Under the pieces are notes generated by a model. It ran no database searches. It was not told where the DNA came from and worked only from the letters and a program-made list of their open reading frames with translations. Of a stretch of DNA of 64,000 bases, positions 32,463 to 41,522 are shown piece after piece; position 1 is the first letter of the stretch, and the number at the start of each line of letters is the position of its first letter. The translations under genes were made by a program, and so were the position numbers. The DNA lies in NCBI GenBank assembly GCA_035295125.1, contig DATGJP010000080.1, positions 186,001-250,000 of the forward strand, written 5' to 3'. The DNA is from JAICMB01 sp035295125. GTDB lineage: Bacteria; Acidobacteriota; Terriglobia; Bryobacterales; Bryobacteraceae.

Positions 32463-33632
32463 ATGGCAGATCTCGCGTCCAACCGCCGGCAATTTTTGCG
32501 GTTCCTGGCTGCAAGTCCCCTCGTTTCCAGGCTGCAGGGACAGCCCCCGCACGGGGAGTTGGGCAGCGCCAAAGAAGCGATCGACGTGATGGATTTTGAA
32601 GCCGCGGCACACAAGGCTTTGCCTGCCGCTCACTGGGGCTACCTCGCCACCGGGGTTGACGACGACCTGACCATTCAGGCGAATCGGGAGGGATACCGTC
32701 GACTGCAACTCCGTCCGCGCCGCCTTGTGGATGCCAGCAAACCCGATATGAGGGTGGAGATCTTCGGCCGAACCTGGGACATGCCGGTTTACATCTGCCC
32801 GGTCGGGACCCAGAGGGCGTTCTATTCCGAGGGCGAAATCGCGGTGGCGCGCGCGGCGAAATCCAGAAAAGCGCTGCAGATGCTATCGACCGTCTCGACA
32901 ACGTCGGTCGAGGATGTCGCGCAGGCGTTGGGCGAGCCGCCCTGGTATCAGCTCTACATGCCGACACGTTGGGATGCTACCGAGAAGATGGTAAAGCGGG
33001 TGGAAGATGCCGGCTGTCCGGTACTAGTGTGGACCATCGACCTCTTTGGCGGCCGAAACACCGAGACGCAGGAACGTTTCCGTCGAACCGATACCCGCGA
33101 CTGCACCGGTTGCCATAACTCGGCCCGAGGAGGCACTCCAACCGCATTCCGCCCCATGTTTAAAGGAATCGATGCCGGGATGAATCCGCCTGCCGCAACC
33201 TGGGAGTACCTGGACCGGCTGCGCAAGATGACGAAGATGAAGATCATGCTCAAGGGCATCGAGACGCACGAGGATGCTTCGTTAGCGGTGGAGCACGGCG
33301 TGGATGGCATCGTGGTGTCGAATCATGGCGGGCGCGCCACTGAGGACATGCGCGGAACCATCCAATCGCTGCCAGAGGTGGTGGAGGCAGTGCGTGGCCG
33401 CGTGCCGGTATTTGTCGACGGGGGTGTGCGCCGCGGTACCGATGTGTTCAAGGCTCTGGCGCTGGGAGCACGGGCGGTGGGGATCGGGCGTCCTTATATC
33501 TGGGGTCTCGCCGCTTTCGGACAGGAAGGCGTTGAGAAGGTGCTCGACATTTTGCGAGCGGAATTGCAGTTGATTATGCGGCAGTGCGGGACTCCATCGG
33601 TTTCGCAGATCACCCGGGCCTTTGTGGCGTGA
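32463..33632 (+). CDS. FMN-dependent alpha-hydroxyacid oxidase/dehydrogenase with Tat-like signal
   Basis: The 389-residue protein belongs to the lactate/glycolate oxidase family: IYICPVGTQRAF-type FMN region, K264 (MLKGIET), the catalytic H288 in VSNHGGR, FVDGGVRRGTDVFKALALGA and GIGRPY. It oxidises a 2-hydroxy acid to the 2-oxo acid with FMN. The chosen start gives MADLASNRRQFLRFLAAS, a twin-arginine motif with a hydrophobic stretch, suggesting export of the folded flavoprotein, unlike most cytoplasmic relatives. An upstream ATG 19 codons earlier lacks this pattern near its N-terminus. Confidence 0.88.
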   Translation: MADLASNRRQFLRFLAASPLVSRLQGQPPHGELGSAKEAIDVMDFEAAAHKALPAAHWGYLATGVDDDLTIQANREGYRRLQLRPRRLVDASKPDMRVEIFGRTWDMPVYICPVGTQRAFYSEGEIAVARAAKSRKALQMLSTVSTTSVEDVAQALGEPPWYQLYMPTRWDATEKMVKRVEDAGCPVLVWTIDLFGGRNTETQERFRRTDTRDCTGCHNSARGGTPTAFRPMFKGIDAGMNPPAATWEYLDRLRKMTKMKIMLKGIETHEDASLAVEHGVDGIVVSNHGGRATEDMRGTIQSLPEVVEAVRGRVPVFVDGGVRRGTDVFKALALGARAVGIGRPYIWGLAAFGQEGVEKVLDILRAELQLIMRQCGTPSVSQITRAFVA

Positions 33633-33810
33633 GGGACCCGCGCTTCGGGCACGTGCGTGGAAGGATGGAGCGGGCTTCGGCCGGCCTTTGGACCTAAGCC
33701 ACAGCACGCGAATGAGATCGCCTGCTACTCAGAGCACCGTAGCCGCAACCATCTTTTGTGTAAGTCGCCTGCGTGCTTGGCTCCTTCCCAGTCCAGCCCG
33801 TGACAGATCG

Positions 33811-33890
33811 GCCTGCGCAGGCGAAAGCGCCAGCGCACCTTTATGGCTCAATGGGTTGCGAGCCAAGGGGGGCAGGCATTCAGCCTGTCC
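33811..33890 (+). repeat. Triple-hairpin intergenic repeat, copy B
   Basis: Same order as copy A: ctgcgcaggcgaaagcgcc, ggctcaatgggttgcgagcc, ggcaggcattcagcctgtcc. It lies in the 322-bp gene-free gap 33633-33954, in which nothing else is recognised. Confidence 0.8.
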
Positions 33891-33954
33891 GACTGCTGGC
33901 ACGGGCTGCCAGGAAACACGACCGACAGCGAGTGAACGGTCAGTCGCCCGCGTC

Positions 33955-34257
33955 CTATTTCGGAAGTTTCGAACCGAGCACGTCGAGCGGCTCAATGACC
34001 GGCGGCGTCGCCAGCAGTTCGGGCGCGTGCGCCATCAGCGCCTGTGCAATCGGTCCTTTCAAGTGCGCCTGCCTTCCGGTCTCATCCTTGAACGCATCAA
34101 AAATTGCGAACGTCGTTGGCCCTAACCGGAGCGCGAACCAGACGGGTGTGGTGGACTCCTGTTGGGCCATCTGAAGGCCTTGATTGAGAAAAGCCGCGAC
34201 TTCGTTTTCTTTGCCTGGTTTCGCCTCTAGACGGGCAAATAGAGCAACGCTGGGCAT
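33955..34257 (-). CDS. Antibiotic biosynthesis monooxygenase (ABM) domain protein
   Basis: The 100-residue protein has the ABM ferredoxin-like pattern: VALFARLEAKPGKENEVAAFL, PVWFALRLGPTTFAIFDAF and a final helix (HLKGPIAQALMAHAPELL). Relatives are small quinol monooxygenases or dimeric oxygenases without cofactor; others have no known activity. The gene is alone on the minus strand, with a ribosome-binding site (aaggaga) upstream of the ATG. Confidence 0.85.
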   Translation of the reverse strand: MPSVALFARLEAKPGKENEVAAFLNQGLQMAQQESTTPVWFALRLGPTTFAIFDAFKDETGRQAHLKGPIAQALMAHAPELLATPPVIEPLDVLGSKLPK

Positions 34258-34324
34258 TGTAGATCTCCTTCGATCTGAGGTTAGGCCCTACAAGGATTTT
34301 TTACCAGAGGCAAGACTGCCAATT

Positions 34325-34443
34325 TGAATATCATAATTGCCATCCTATCCATGTGCTCGATGTGGACCACGTCTTCGATCTCGGCTTATCGGCGGTTCTC
34401 GACGCCTTTCAAGCCGCGAATGAATTGACTGACTTCTCCGGGC
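34325..34443 (+). pseudogene. Fragment duplicating the 5' end of the GlxA-type regulator
   Basis: From 34353 the frame reads VLDVDHVFDLGLSAVLDAFQ then AANELTDFS, nearly the same as the first residues of the regulator at 35808-36767 (VLALDDVFDLGLSAVLDAF, QTANELIEL). The upstream bases tatcataattgccat also match that gene's leader (tatcatatttgccat). The original start codon appears lost and the rest of the gene is missing. It is in opposite orientation to the intact gene, with the MpaB-like gene between. Confidence 0.75.
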
Positions 34444-34593
34444 GGAACGCCATGGGCGCCTACCTGAGCGTAAGAACAGCTTAGCCCACAAGCCCTCAAA
34501 ATCGCTCTGGATACCTATCGTTGGAATTTCGTCTCCTTTGATAAAAATCGAATAGTCGTTTTCCCGCTGTTTTGCGCCCTACTCCATGAAGGC

Positions 34594-35529
34594 ATGGAAA
34601 GGATACGCCAGAATATGAGTTTCGAAGAGTGCTTTGAGTGGCTCCAATCCCGCAGGTGCAGCGACAAGGCTGGCCTTTATGGACCGATGAGCGCGATGTG
34701 GCTGATCATGAGGGAGAACATGGTTACCCTCTCAGGCCTCAGTGCTGTGCTCTTGCAATTGACACACCCCGCCATTGCGTCCGCGGGAGCTCATGGCAGC
34801 CGGATGCAAGGCGATCTCACGGGTCGAGTTCGCCGCACCTTTGCCTCCATGTACGAGATTATCTTCGGCGACTGGGAAACGGCTGCAGCCGCCATTCTGC
34901 GAATTCGACGAATTCACGAGCGCGTCCGCAACGATTCCCCGCAGCACACGTACCGTGCTACTGACCCTAGCCTGCTGTTTTGGGTGCTGGCAACACTGAT
35001 TGACTCTTCTATTCGCATTTACGAACTCGTTGCCCGGCCGCTGTCTCAACGGGATCGCGAGGACTATTACGCCGACATGAAGCTTTTTGGCGCTGCCATG
35101 GGCATCCCGCCCGATTTCATGCCTCAAAGCTGGGACGATTTTCAGCGATACTTCGAAGCAATGATCAATGGCTCGGAGTTGGTAGTCAGCAGCGCAGGCC
35201 GCAAAATCGCCGGATTCCTAATGGGAAGCCGCATCGCACGTGTGACCTGGTCGGCGGCGGTGGTCACCGGCATGCTACCTGCCCGCTGGCGGGAGGCTTA
35301 TGAGTTGCCGTGGGGGCCGAAAGAGCAGCGACGCTATGCGATCGCGATTCGCGTGCTTCGCATCGCTCGCAGCCTGGGTCCCGCCTGGCTATTCTTTTGC
35401 CCAGCGTACCATCAGGCCCTCCAAGGGTTGATCGCTGCACCGCGAGAATCGCGCGCCCTTCCCACCCGGATGTTTATTCGGTTTTCTATCCTTCTCCGGC
35501 TCCCATGGGCGCTGTGCCCGGAGCGGTAG
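34594..35529 (+). CDS. MpaB-family oxygenase-like protein (DUF2236)
   Basis: The 311-residue protein shows the DUF2236/latex-clearing-protein pattern: LSAVLLQLTHPAIASAGAHGS, LTGRVRRTFASMYEIIFG and, later, VLATLIDSSIRIYE with PLSQRDREDYYADMKLFG. The family includes haem oxygenases such as Lcp rubber oxygenase and fungal MpaB. The conserved His in QLTHPA is the likely haem ligand. There is no signal peptide. An ATG seven codons downstream is an alternative start. It lies between the GlxA fragment and the intact GlxA-type gene, so regulation by the latter is possible. Confidence 0.82.
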   Translation: MERIRQNMSFEECFEWLQSRRCSDKAGLYGPMSAMWLIMRENMVTLSGLSAVLLQLTHPAIASAGAHGSRMQGDLTGRVRRTFASMYEIIFGDWETAAAAILRIRRIHERVRNDSPQHTYRATDPSLLFWVLATLIDSSIRIYELVARPLSQRDREDYYADMKLFGAAMGIPPDFMPQSWDDFQRYFEAMINGSELVVSSAGRKIAGFLMGSRIARVTWSAAVVTGMLPARWREAYELPWGPKEQRRYAIAIRVLRIARSLGPAWLFFCPAYHQALQGLIAAPRESRALPTRMFIRFSILLRLPWALCPER

Positions 35530-35807
35530 GCTATCTGGTCGCACTTGCACATACATGAGTCACGACAAGCGAGTCGTTCAGGTCTGATTTCAGATGACAA
35601 CAGCAACAAACGACTGGCCCGCCGGAACACACCCGAGTGATCGGGGCCGCCAGATTTGACGGGGACGTCCGGTTGCACGCGGAGGCATCGCCGTAAACGG
35701 GCTCAATGCACTGGAGCGACATCAAGGTAGTTGTCCAGCCCGGCCGCCGCAGCCGTGACCGGCAACATTGTTCTGACAACGACGGCGGGCGCCTCTAACA
35801 TAAGTGA

Positions 35808-36767
35808 TTACTGACTCTTCCTGATCTCCCTCACTCCAAGGCCAAGTGTGCGGTGAAGGAGTGAGCTGAGAACAGCACCATCACGATAGCCGACCAGTTC
35901 CGCGACATCGCCGATACTGCTGTCAGTAGTTCTAAGCAAGTGAACGGCGCGCTCGACGCGAAGGCTTTGAAAATAGCCAAGTGGCGATTTCCCGAGTACC
36001 GCCTCTAATCGCCGGGCGAGTGTCCGCTTGCTGCACCCGGCTGCCTTAGCCGCGGCTTCGAGGGAAAAACCCTGAGAGAGCCGCTCCCGTGCCCAGGTTT
36101 CAAAACGCTGAACCAGAGGATCTGAATGGATCAGATGATCGGTCAGTGCATAGGCGGATTGCGATGGACGAGAGTCGACAATCAGGTACTTGGCGGTTAG
36201 CGCCGCAAGATTCGGACTGACGCCACGAATCAGCCACAGCGCAAGGTCCATATGACCCAACGCAGCTCCTGCGGTTACGAATTGCTCCGATTTGACGATC
36301 ATATTGGATTCATCCAGCTCCACCATGGGGTACCGTTCGCGAAATAGCGGCGCGAGCCACCAGGTTGTGGTTGCGCGCTGCCGATCGAGTAAACCGGACT
36401 CGGCTAGCACGAAAGTACCGATGCACGCGGCGGTAACCAGGGCTCCGCGGCGCGACCATTGACGCAAAATTGACAAGGAATCCCGGACATCGGGCCGTAA
36501 CAGGGCGCGCTGCAATGGATCGGGCATTTTAAACCCGATCGCAGGAACGACCACGCAATCCGGTGCGCGCGATGGGATCGCACTCACCGGAACCTTCAAT
36601 CCTTGCGACGTTTTGACGGTGGCGCGCATTCCCACAATTCGCAACTCAAAGCGCGGAACCGCGAGCCGGGAAAGCTCGATGAGCTCATTCGCCGTTTGAA
36701 AGGCATCGAGAACCGCCGACAAGCCGAGATCGAAGACGTCATCTAAAGCAAGCACGTTTACGCGCAT
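35808..36767 (-). CDS. GlxA-family transcriptional regulator (DJ-1/PfpI plus AraC HTH)
   Basis: The 319-residue protein has an N-terminal DJ-1/PfpI-like domain (about 1-190, nucleophile-elbow VTAACIGTFVLAESGLL) and a C-terminal AraC double helix-turn-helix (LEAAAKAAGCSKRTLARRL and DVAELVGYRDGAVLSSLLHR). Such regulators sense small amino-acid-like or other ligands. A fragment of its 5' end is present at 34325-34443 on the other strand, suggesting a duplication or inversion around the MpaB-like gene. Confidence 0.92.
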   Translation of the reverse strand: MRVNVLALDDVFDLGLSAVLDAFQTANELIELSRLAVPRFELRIVGMRATVKTSQGLKVPVSAIPSRAPDCVVVPAIGFKMPDPLQRALLRPDVRDSLSILRQWSRRGALVTAACIGTFVLAESGLLDRQRATTTWWLAPLFRERYPMVELDESNMIVKSEQFVTAGAALGHMDLALWLIRGVSPNLAALTAKYLIVDSRPSQSAYALTDHLIHSDPLVQRFETWARERLSQGFSLEAAAKAAGCSKRTLARRLEAVLGKSPLGYFQSLRVERAVHLLRTTDSSIGDVAELVGYRDGAVLSSLLHRTLGLGVREIRKSQ

Positions 36768-36814
36768 GGCAAATATGATACTGAAATCGGCAATCCTGCC
36801 TAAACGAGCACAAG

Positions 36815-36893
36815 AGGTTGAATGCCTGCCCCACCTTGGCTCGCAACCCGTTGAGCCCTAAGGTGGCGCAGGCGGTTTCGCCTGCGCATGCGG
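36815..36893 (-). repeat. Triple-hairpin intergenic repeat, copy C (reverse)
   Basis: On the minus strand it reads gcatgcgcaggcgaaaccgcctgcgc-like, ggctcaacgggttgcgagcc, then ggcaggcattcaacct, the same order as copies A and B. It lies between the GlxA-type regulator and the PadR promoter. Confidence 0.8.
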
Positions 36894-36942
36894 CTCTGAC
36901 AGACTTCTGCCACCGGCTGCTGGTCGTGGAGCCGCGCGCTCA

Positions 36943-36996
36943 TTGACATCCCAAGACGTCTAGGCTTATGCTGATCTCGACACCAAGACGTATAGG
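36943..36996 (+). promoter_or_regulatory. padR promoter with two direct-repeat operator sites
   Basis: TTGACA (36943-36948), an 18-base spacer and TATGCT (36967-36972) form a near-consensus sigma-70 promoter. ccaagacgtctagg (36951-36964) lies in the spacer and ccaagacgtatagg (36983-36996) just downstream, 32 bases apart (about three helical turns), ending 6 bases before the ATG. This is the layout expected for autorepression by the encoded PadR protein. Confidence 0.75.
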
Positions 36997-37002
36997 TATC
37001 AA

Positions 37003-37329
37003 ATGGCGAGATACGACCTGCAGGGAAGCCTGGATTTGTTGGTGCTGAAAACGCTGTCACAGCGTGGCAAGCTCCACGGTTACGGAATCGTGCTGCACAT
37101 CCAGCGCGCGAGCGACGAGTTGCTGCGTGTGGAGGAGGGATCGCTATATCCCGCACTGCATCGGATGCAACAAAACAGATGGATCGAGTCGGAGTGGGCG
37201 CTCACCGAGACTGGAAGGCGAGCGAAGTATTACCGCTTGACGCCCGTGGGTAGAAAACGGCTCGAAAAAGCAGTTGGAGACTTCGAGGAACTGGTGAAAG
37301 GCGTGCGAGCCATGTTGCGCTTCGCGTGA
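37003..37329 (+). CDS. PadR-family transcriptional regulator
   Basis: The 108-residue protein is a minimal PadR winged helix: LQGSLDLLVLKTLSQRGKLHGYGI, EEGSLYPALHRMQQNRWIE and RAKYYRLTPVGRKRLEK, with a short dimerisation helix at the end. It is followed 8 bases later by an ADOP permease, the usual acidobacterial pairing in which PadR represses the transporter. No ribosome-binding site is evident; the two operator-like repeats occupy the leader. Confidence 0.93.
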   Translation: MARYDLQGSLDLLVLKTLSQRGKLHGYGIVLHIQRASDELLRVEEGSLYPALHRMQQNRWIESEWALTETGRRAKYYRLTPVGRKRLEKAVGDFEELVKGVRAMLRFA

Positions 37330-37337
37330 GCTAAGCA

Positions 37338-40112
37338 ATGGGCATACTGTACCGGTTAAAGAATCTCTGGCGGCGCGAACGGCTGGACTCGGATATCGAA
37401 GCCGAACTGAGGGCGCATCTGGAGATGTCAGCGCAAGATGCGGAACTGACGGGTTCTTCGCCCGAAGAAGCCCGGCGTATGGCGCGGCTGCGGTTCGGCA
37501 ACCCTCTCGCAATGCGGGAACGGACCGCATGGGCGGACACTGTGCTCGCACTCGACTGGATCTCGAAGGATCTCGGCCACACCGTTCGGCAACTCCGGCA
37601 ATCGCCCGTCTTTACCGCAACGGCAGTAATCACGCTCGCGCTCGGCATCGGGGCAACGACGGCGATCTTCACGCTGGTTCAACAGGTGATGTTGCGTACG
37701 CTGCCGGTTGCGCAGCCCGGCCAGCTCTGGCGCGTCGGCGATGCGGTTCGCTGCTGCCATGCAAACGGGTACGCGCAGGACGACTGGAGTTTCTTCTCGT
37801 GGGAGGCGTACAAGCTTTTCCGCGCCAATACCCCGGCCTTCGAGGACTTGGCGGCCTTCCAGGTGGGCAACGCGGGCTTGGGTGTTCGGCGTCACGGTTC
37901 AGCGGCCCCCATCACGACCGCCAACGGTGAGTTCGTCTCGGGCAATTTCTTCCAGACCTTCGGCGTTTCGGCCTGGCGCGGGCGTGCCTTTAACGATACC
38001 GACGACCGGGAAGGTGCGCCGCCAGTCGCCGTGATGAGTTTCCACACCTGGCAGGAAAACTACGGGTCCGATGCGAGTGTGGTGGGAGCGACATACCAGA
38101 TCAACGGCCATTCATTCACAATTGTTGGCGTCGCTCCGCCGGGCTTCTACGGAGTGAAAACGGCCGGATGGGGTATGCCCGATTTCTGGATGCCGCTCAC
38201 GACAGAACCGCTGATCAATGGAGCAACGGCCCGTCTGAAGAACATCGGCGAGGCCTGGCTCGACCTGATCGGGCGAGTTCGCCCCGGCACAAATCCGAAG
38301 ACTCTCGAAGCGCAGCTTCGGGTAGAGCTGCACCAGTGGCTTGAAAGCCATGTGGCGGACATGAGTCCACAGGAAAAATCGGTTTGGGAGAAACAGACAC
38401 TGCATCTCACACCGGGCGGCGCGGGCATTGCCCTGATGCGCGAGGATTACAAGGACGGTTTGCGGCTGCTTCTGTTGGCCGCTGTTTGTGTACTGCTGGT
38501 AGCGTGCGCCAACACCGCCAATCTGCTGTTGGCGCGAGGTCTGAAGGATCGGCCGCAGACAGCGCTCCGCGCGGCTTTAGGCGCATCGCGCCCCCGGCTG
38601 GTGTCGAAGGCTCTGCTCGAGAGCCTGACCCTCAGCTTGTTTGGCGCAGTGGCCGGGGTCGCTGTCGCCTATGCAGGCGCCCGGCTTATCCTCCACCTCG
38701 CATTTACCAGTTCGGACGGTTGGCTCCCTGTGAACGCCACGCCTTCGACGCCGGTGCTTCTGTTTGCGCTGGGGGTGTCGGTGATTACCGGCATAGTCTT
38801 CGGCATGGCGCCCGCTTGGATGACGTCGCAGGCCGACCCGATCGACGCGATGCGGGGAGCAAACCGCATCCTGGGCGGACACCGCGGCGTGCTTGGAATG
38901 GCGGGAGCGCAGAAGGCGCTGGTCATCTCGCAGGCGGCGGTATCGCTGGTGCTGCTGAGTGCCGCCGCCATGCTTGGCCAGAGCCTGCGCAATCTGGAGC
39001 ACCAGAACTTTGGATTCGAAACCCGGGGCCGGTTTCTGGTCCAGATCAATTCGATGCTCTCGAACTACAAGCCGGAGCAACTGACGCCGCTGTTCCGCGA
39101 CATCGAGGATGGTTTGCGCGCCATCCCGGGTGTTCGCATGGCCAGCGCGGCTCTCTACGCGCCCCTCAGCGGCATGTACTGGTCTCACCCGATCAGGATT
39201 GAAGGCAAACCCGAGCCTGGCCCGATGGAAGATGTCTCCTCCGCCTGGACCCGCGTGTCGCCGGGATTTTTCGAGACCGTCGGAGACAGCATCGTGATGG
39301 GACGTCCGCTCACGGCCGCGGACAACGCTAATACGCGGCGAGTGGCCGTCATCAACGAGACGTTTGCGAAGAGGTTTCTCGGCAAGGAAAATCCCATTGG
39401 GCACCACTTCGGCCCTGCTCCGCGGAAAAACGCGGCCACGTACGAGATTGTCGGCGTTGCTGCGGACGTGCACTACGTGGACGATCCGCTGACACCCATG
39501 TATTTTCTCCCGGAGGCACAGAGCACGCATTTCGACGAGGGCCACCTGGCCAGCCGCGAGATCTGGTCGCATTATCCATACAACATCGTGATCTGGGCGC
39601 CCGGGAATCCACCGGATATCGAGGCGCACGTGAAGAGGGCGCTGGCGGAGGTGGACCCGAACCTCATAGTGAATGGTGTTGAACCGTATTCGGGAGTCAT
39701 TCATGGCGATTTTGCGCAGCAGAACATGATCGCGAGCCTGACCTGGCTGTTTGGCGCCGTCGGGCTCGTGCTGGCCGCCGTGGGCCTCTACGGCGTGACT
39801 GCCTATGGTGTAGAGCAGCGGACGAGCGAAATCGGCGTGCGCATGGCGCTGGGCGCAGACCGCGGATCCGTGGTGGGCATGCTGCTGGGCGCAGCTTTCT
39901 GGCAGGTCGGGATTGGATTGGCGTTGGGAATCCCGGCGGCGATCGGCGCAGGATACCTGATGGCCAGCCAACTTTTCGGCGTCAGGCCGTGGGACGCACG
40001 AATGCTGGCAGCGGCAACCCTGCTACTCGCTCTCGCCACACTGATTGCAGCAGCCATTCCTGCACGCCGCGCTGCGAGTGTGGACCCGATCCGGGCGCTG
40101 AGAGCAGAGTGA
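37338..40112 (+). CDS. Acidobacterial ADOP-type ABC transporter permease (MacB/FtsX-like)
   Basis: The 924-residue protein starts with the ADOP permease prefix (LKNLWRRERLDSDIEAELRAHLEM), then a MacB-like periplasmic core between the first helix (about 95-115, VITLALGIGATTAIFTLVQQV) and a first FtsX domain near residues 370-500. A second FtsX domain closes the protein (LGAVGLVLAAVGLYGVTAYG, SEIGVRMALGADRGSVVGMLL, RRAASVDPIRALRAE). No ATPase is encoded nearby; ADOP permeases are characteristically orphaned. Probable role: mechanotransmission or efflux at the inner membrane under PadR control. Substrate unknown. Confidence 0.93.
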   Translation: MGILYRLKNLWRRERLDSDIEAELRAHLEMSAQDAELTGSSPEEARRMARLRFGNPLAMRERTAWADTVLALDWISKDLGHTVRQLRQSPVFTATAVITLALGIGATTAIFTLVQQVMLRTLPVAQPGQLWRVGDAVRCCHANGYAQDDWSFFSWEAYKLFRANTPAFEDLAAFQVGNAGLGVRRHGSAAPITTANGEFVSGNFFQTFGVSAWRGRAFNDTDDREGAPPVAVMSFHTWQENYGSDASVVGATYQINGHSFTIVGVAPPGFYGVKTAGWGMPDFWMPLTTEPLINGATARLKNIGEAWLDLIGRVRPGTNPKTLEAQLRVELHQWLESHVADMSPQEKSVWEKQTLHLTPGGAGIALMREDYKDGLRLLLLAAVCVLLVACANTANLLLARGLKDRPQTALRAALGASRPRLVSKALLESLTLSLFGAVAGVAVAYAGARLILHLAFTSSDGWLPVNATPSTPVLLFALGVSVITGIVFGMAPAWMTSQADPIDAMRGANRILGGHRGVLGMAGAQKALVISQAAVSLVLLSAAAMLGQSLRNLEHQNFGFETRGRFLVQINSMLSNYKPEQLTPLFRDIEDGLRAIPGVRMASAALYAPLSGMYWSHPIRIEGKPEPGPMEDVSSAWTRVSPGFFETVGDSIVMGRPLTAADNANTRRVAVINETFAKRFLGKENPIGHHFGPAPRKNAATYEIVGVAADVHYVDDPLTPMYFLPEAQSTHFDEGHLASREIWSHYPYNIVIWAPGNPPDIEAHVKRALAEVDPNLIVNGVEPYSGVIHGDFAQQNMIASLTWLFGAVGLVLAAVGLYGVTAYGVEQRTSEIGVRMALGADRGSVVGMLLGAAFWQVGIGLALGIPAAIGAGYLMASQLFGVRPWDARMLAAATLLLALATLIAAAIPARRAASVDPIRALRAE

Positions 40113-40178
40113 TTACCAGCAGCAAGTGACGGCTGCTTGTTCCTTGTGCCACAATCGACGCGGGCGGAAATTGTGACC

Positions 40179-41522
40179 ATGGCTCAGACGATCGATATAG
40201 CAGCACTCCTCGACCGCAGCGCCTGGTCGACTTACCAAAAGCTCCTGACCGTGCTCATCGCGGTGGCCGTCATCTTTGACGGCTTCGATATTCAGATCCT
40301 GGGCTTTGCCATACCCTCGCTGATGAAGGAGTGGCACGCGGCTCGGGGCGAATTCGGTCCGGTTCTCGCGGTTGGCTTGGCGGGAATGGTCGTGGGTGGA
40401 CCGCTGGCAGGTTACTGCGGCGATCGCTTCGGCCGGCGCGCAGCGCTTATCGGGTGCGTGAGCATCTTCGGATTGGCGACCATCGCCACGGCATTCATTC
40501 ACGGATTCACCGGACTCACGATCTTCCGATTGCTCACCGGCATGGGCACCGGGGGCGCGCTACCCAACGTCAGCGCTATGACCGCGGAGTTCGCACCACT
40601 TCGGCGACGCTCGACCGCCGTGAAGCTGACTCTGGTTTGCGTCCCGCTCGGTGGAATGTTGGGCGGTCTGTTGGCTGCCTGGGTCCTGCCACGATTCGGA
40701 TGGCGCGGGCTTTACGGAATCGGCGGGGCGCTTCCGCTCATTCTGGCAATCGTGCTTCTCGCCGCCATGCCCGAGTCGCCGCGGTTTCTGGCACGACATC
40801 GGGCGCAATGGTCACAACTCGCCCGGCTGCTAACCCGCATCGGGCACGACATACCGGCCGAAGCTGTTTTTGAAGACCATGCGGAACGCGAGCCTGAGCG
40901 CGGCGCATCGCTTGGTGCCTTGTTCCGCGGCGGCCTGGCACGGGAAACCGCGGGGTTGTGGATCGCGTTCTTCTTCTGTTTGGGATCCATCTACCTTGTA
41001 TTTGGATGGCTCCCGACGATGCTCACCAGCCAGAATCTCGATCTGGCAACCGCCAGTTTCGGGCTCGCTGTGTACAATCTTGGTGGAGTCTTGGGTGTCC
41101 TGGTTTGGGCGGTGCTGGTTAGCATTCTTGGCTCACGCAGGCCACTGCTCTCGGGCGCCCTGGCCGGTGCAGGGAGCGCGCTGGCGCTGCTCGTCGTCCC
41201 CATTCAGACGCATGGTGACCACACCCTGCTGATCGTATGCCTTGGGATCAACGGTCTGCTGGCGAATGCGGTGCAAGTGTCTATGTATGCCCTGGCCGCT
41301 CACGTTTATCCGACGAGCATTCGGGCAACAGGAGTGGCTTACTCTGCAACCCTTGGGCGAGCGGGAGGCCTGCTGAGTTCACTGTTCGGCTCGGCCGTGA
41401 TTCAAGCCGGACCCGGATTCTATTGGCAGACATTGGCGCTCGCGATGGTATGTGCGTTCGCCGGCCTGGCCTGGGTGCGGAGTCATTTCCCCGGAATTCG
41501 GCAGCTCGAATCACAAGCGTAA
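40179..41522 (+). CDS. MFS transporter, aromatic acid:H+ symporter type
   Basis: The 447-residue protein has 12 predicted helices and AAHS hallmarks: IFDGFDIQILGFAIPSL in helix 1 and the loop 2-3 motif GDRFGRRAALIG. The start MAQTIDIAALLDRSAW is typical of 4-hydroxybenzoate and related carriers, so the ATG at 40179 is preferred to 40137. It probably imports an aromatic carboxylate with protons. The catabolic genes are not adjacent. Confidence 0.9.
   Translation: MAQTIDIAALLDRSAWSTYQKLLTVLIAVAVIFDGFDIQILGFAIPSLMKEWHAARGEFGPVLAVGLAGMVVGGPLAGYCGDRFGRRAALIGCVSIFGLATIATAFIHGFTGLTIFRLLTGMGTGGALPNVSAMTAEFAPLRRRSTAVKLTLVCVPLGGMLGGLLAAWVLPRFGWRGLYGIGGALPLILAIVLLAAMPESPRFLARHRAQWSQLARLLTRIGHDIPAEAVFEDHAEREPERGASLGALFRGGLARETAGLWIAFFFCLGSIYLVFGWLPTMLTSQNLDLATASFGLAVYNLGGVLGVLVWAVLVSILGSRRPLLSGALAGAGSALALLVVPIQTHGDHTLLIVCLGINGLLANAVQVSMYALAAHVYPTSIRATGVAYSATLGRAGGLLSSLFGSAVIQAGPGFYWQTLALAMVCAFAGLAWVRSHFPGIRQLESQA

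Noticed and set aside
35530..35807. Search for a tRNA or small RNA gene in the gap before the GlxA-type regulator
   Set aside because: No cloverleaf, terminator-like hairpin with T-run or open frame with a motif was seen.
28525..36893. CRISPR-like spaced repeats
   Set aside because: The repeated units are palindromic, kilobases apart and in both orientations; no array of spacers exists anywhere in the window.
38577..39971. 464-codon minus-strand open frame
   Set aside because: Antisense to the ADOP permease, which has convincing domains over the same bases.
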